Below, one piece after another: positions 62,146 through 64,000 of a stretch of DNA of 64,000 nt (within the stretch, counting starts at the first letter, position 1; every line of letters starts with the position of its first letter). Below the pieces are notes generated by a model. That model worked only from the letters and a program-made list of their open reading frames with translations. It was not told the DNA's origin and did no database searches. Origin of the DNA: an uncultured Ilyobacter sp. (GTDB lineage: Bacteria; Fusobacteriota; Fusobacteriia; Fusobacteriales; Fusobacteriaceae); assembly GCF_963668085.1 (NCBI RefSeq), contig NZ_OY764058.1:496001-560000 (forward strand), written 5' to 3'. The position numbers were made by a program, and so were the translations under genes.

Positions 62146-62544
62146 ATGATTGTGTATCTAGCCAGGCACGGAGAGGCAGTCTCAGTAGAAAAAAATCCCG
62201 AGAGGCCTCTTTCACAAGAGGGTAAAAATGAAGTGGAAAAAATGGCCTTTTTGCTTGAAACCATGGGATTAAAAGTAAACAAAGTAATACACAGCGGGAA
62301 GAAACGAGCTGAAGAATCTGCTGAAATTTTTTCTAAAAAACTCTGTAACGGTAATACATCAGTAGCTAAAGGATTAAAACCCAATGACAGTGTAAAAGAA
62401 TTTTGGGAAAAATCAAAAGATGAAGATAATACCATGTATGTGGGACACTTGCCCTTCATGGAAAAACTAGCTTCGTTTATTCTGACTGATGAAGAAGACC
62501 GGATTCCTGTTAAGATAAAAACAGGTGGTGTGCTGTGTCTATAA
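62146..62544 (+). CDS. sixA: Phosphohistidine phosphatase SixA-like
   Basis: The 132-residue protein belongs to the histidine phosphatase superfamily. The catalytic RHG is in VYLARHGEAVS, and the second conserved His in YVGHLPFMEKL. PLSQEGKNEVEKMA and VIHSGKKRAEESAEIF are typical of SixA, which dephosphorylates phosphohistidine on Hpt domains or on PTS components. It starts 15 bp after the VanZ gene. A link to the phosphorelay kinase at 48.7 kb is only a possibility. Confidence 0.85.
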   Translation: MIVYLARHGEAVSVEKNPERPLSQEGKNEVEKMAFLLETMGLKVNKVIHSGKKRAEESAEIFSKKLCNGNTSVAKGLKPNDSVKEFWEKSKDEDNTMYVGHLPFMEKLASFILTDEEDRIPVKIKTGGVLCL

Positions 62545-62614
62545 AAATCAGAGGAGAGATGGTTTATTAGATGGTTGATCTCTCCAGAACTATGATATAA
62601 AAAGGAGTAAAATT

Positions 62615-62998
62615 ATGAAAAATTGTCTTAATAATTTTTCACCTAAGATACTGAACTTTTCATGGGGAGTAATGGATATAGAGGGATATGGACAGGGAAA
62701 GGATTTTAAGCTCTATCCAGGTGGTGCTAGACCCTGGGACTGGTCTGAGACTGGAACAGAACACTCTCCTGGTATACAGCCGGAAGATGTAGAAGAGCTC
62801 ATAGAAAAAGGATGCCAAATAGTAGTACTCTCTCAAGGAGTGTACTCAAGCTTGAAAGTAATGGACTCAACTATAGAGCTGCTAGAAAAAAATAATGTCG
62901 AATATCACATCCTAGACACCAGGAAGGCTGTTGAGCTCTATAACAAATTAGCAGGTGAAAATCTTCGTATAGGGGGATTATTCCATTCTACCTGCTAG
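62615..62998 (+). CDS. Mth938-like (DUF498) domain protein
   Basis: The 127-residue protein contains the Mth938-like fold: ILNFSWGVMDIEGYGQGKDFKLYPGGARPWDWSE at the start (the DFKLYPGGARPWDW part is distinctive), CQIVVLSQGVYSSLKV and a C-terminal VEYHILDTRKAVELYN. Function is unknown; the family occurs in bacteria, archaea and mitochondria. AAGGAG precedes the ATG. An 8-bp hairpin without a T run (62553-62585) lies between it and sixA. Confidence 0.85.
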   Translation: MKNCLNNFSPKILNFSWGVMDIEGYGQGKDFKLYPGGARPWDWSETGTEHSPGIQPEDVEELIEKGCQIVVLSQGVYSSLKVMDSTIELLEKNNVEYHILDTRKAVELYNKLAGENLRIGGLFHSTC

Positions 62999-63041
62999 TT
63001 CACATTTGAGCTTACTTTAAATACTAATTCTTTCAATAAAT

Positions 63042-63086
63042 AAAATGCCACAAGATTCCACAAAGGTTTCGTGTGGCATTTTATTT
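63042..63086. terminator. Bidirectional terminator before corA
   Basis: An 11-bp stem, AAAATGCCACA / TGTGGCATTTT, with further pairing inside the loop is flanked by A and T runs and lies between convergent genes. Confidence 0.85.
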
Positions 63087-63093
63087 GAAATAT

Positions 63094-64000
63094 TTAAAGC
63101 CATTTTTTCTTTCTGAAAAAAGCAATAAGCCCTACAAAAATAAAAATCATAAAGATAATTAAAATAGGATACCCCATCTTATACTTAAGTTCAGGCATAT
63201 ATTCAAAGTTCATCCCGTAGATACCTGCAATAAAGGTAAGAGGTATAAAAATAGTCGCGATAATAGTCAGGATTTTCATTATTTCATTCATTCTATTGCT
63301 TACCCCTGTCATATATAACTCAAAGATATTGCTTAGAGAATCTCTCAGCCCCTCCATCAAATCTATTATTTGAAGTGTATGATCATAGAGGTCACGGATA
63401 TAGAGTTTGGTATTTTCATTCAGCATAATAGATTCATTTTTTTCTAACTTTCCCACTGCATCCCTCAGGGGCCAAAGGTCTCTTTTCATGCTGTTTAGAT
63501 AAACTCTTATCTTTTGCAAACTTTCCACTAAATCTGATTTTGGCCTGTCAAGAACGTCTGTATTCAATTCCTCAAGCCTGTTATCATATTCCTCTAATAT
63601 CAGGAAGTAATTGTCTATTATCGTGTCTAAAAGAGTATAAAACAAATAGTCTGCCTTTTTTTTCCTCAGCCTGCCTTTGGAGTTTAAAATCCTGTCCCTA
63701 ATTATATCAAAAACATCACCTTCATGCTCCTGAAAGGATATAACAACCCCCTCTCTAAGTATAAGGCTCACCTGCTCCTCCTCTATTTTATAATTTCCCT
63801 TAGAAACACTCATCATTTTTAAAACCATAAAAAGATAGTCTTCTGATTCCTCAATTTTAGGTCTTTGAGCCGTGTGAAGAATATCTTCTAAAATAAGTGA
63901 ATGAACATTAAATTTTTCTCCGATTTTTTCTATGAAAGTGGTGTCTGTTAATCCAAAAATATTTATCCATACTACTTTGTTATCTACTGAATTTAATTTA
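63094..64000 (-). CDS. corA: CorA-family magnesium/cobalt transporter, 5' end cut by window edge
   Basis: The reading frame stays open from 63094 to the right edge, about 302 codons. An internal ATG at 63828 is not the true start, because upstream codons encode the CorA N-terminal pattern (VVWINIFGLTD, LEDILHTAQRPKIEE, DYLF). The C-terminus has two membrane helices around the selectivity motif GMN (IYGMNFEYMPEL) and ends in a basic tail. Only the first few residues should be missing. CorA imports Mg2+ and in some cases Co2+. Confidence 0.93.
   Translation of the reverse strand, partial: KLNSVDNKVVWINIFGLTDTTFIEKIGEKFNVHSLILEDILHTAQRPKIEESEDYLFMVLKMMSVSKGNYKIEEEQVSLILREGVVISFQEHEGDVFDIIRDRILNSKGRLRKKKADYLFYTLLDTIIDNYFLILEEYDNRLEELNTDVLDRPKSDLVESLQKIRVYLNSMKRDLWPLRDAVGKLEKNESIMLNENTKLYIRDLYDHTLQIIDLMEGLRDSLSNIFELYMTGVSNRMNEIMKILTIIATIFIPLTFIAGIYGMNFEYMPELKYKMGYPILIIFMIFIFVGLIAFFRKKKWL

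Noticed and set aside
63094..63828. Complete 244-residue CorA starting at 63828
   Set aside because: The frame continues to the window edge and encodes the expected CorA N-terminal domain, so 63828 is an internal Met and the gene is cut by the edge.
1..64000. CRISPR arrays, tRNA or rRNA genes, prophage
   Set aside because: None seen: no regularly spaced repeats, no tRNA-like cloverleaf noticed by eye, and no phage structural or integrase genes.

Overview
The window is AT-rich, low-GC DNA with strong AGGAGG ribosome-binding sites. It encodes an anaerobic, fermentative lifestyle: B12-dependent 1,2-propanediol breakdown in a microcompartment, the early-cobalt (anaerobic) cobalamin pathway, and a fused glutathione synthetase. 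Gene content and protein character suggest a member of the Fusobacteriota, perhaps close to Ilyobacter or Propionigenium. That placement is inference from recognition, not a computed phylogeny.

Layout. (1) 1-8.5 kb: a membrane diguanylate cyclase cut by the left edge, a lone precorrin-2 dehydrogenase, a MATE exporter overlapping a bifunctional glutathione synthetase (gshF), a glyoxalase-like protein, about 0.9 kb of non-coding repeat-like DNA, and glutaminase. (2) 8.5-26.4 kb: one 18-gene minus-strand operon, cbiA-C-D-E-T-L-F-G-H-J-P-B-cobD-hemA-hemC-cobA/hemD-hemB-hemL. It lies behind a cobalamin riboswitch with an intrinsic terminator. It covers glutamyl-tRNA to uroporphyrinogen III and most of the corrin pathway, so tetrapyrrole precursor supply is tied to B12 need. 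(3) 26.5-43.7 kb: two copies of the same IS200-type element in opposite orientation, bracketing mntP and a large pdu operon (pduB-C-D-E-G-H-K-J-L-M-N-O-P, a divergent PduT-like shell gene, eutJ, pduF) plus pduQ. (4) 43.7-48.3 kb: the rest of the locus on the same strand: ackA, an unusual methylthioribose-kinase-like gene, pduT and pduS. (5) 48.7-52.1 kb: on the opposite strand, a hybrid histidine kinase, an OmpR/PhoB-type response regulator and a free-standing PocR-domain protein. (6) 52.3-64 kb: mostly housekeeping or sensory genes: SulP transporter, CHASE4-type GGDEF protein, TrmN6, a BvgS-like kinase, HPF, TrhA, YchJ, a Cof phosphatase, VanZ, SixA, an Mth938-like protein and a CorA gene cut by the right edge.

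How the parts fit. Propanediol enters through PduF. PduCDE dehydrates it with adenosylcobalamin, which is maintained by PduO, PduS and PduGH. Propionaldehyde is then oxidised by PduP, PduL and AckA or reduced by PduQ. The B12 operon next door supplies the corrin ring.

The most interesting signal is regulatory. A 27-bp element made of 11-bp-spaced direct repeats (GACAT on the minus strand) occurs three times, each time 3 nt before a -10-like hexamer. The three sites lie upstream of pduB, upstream of pduQ, and in the divergent pduS / histidine kinase region. Together with the adjacent kinase, PhoB-type regulator and PocR protein, this suggests that propanediol sensing, usually done by one PocR-AraC protein, has been split into a separate PocR sensor feeding a phosphorelay.
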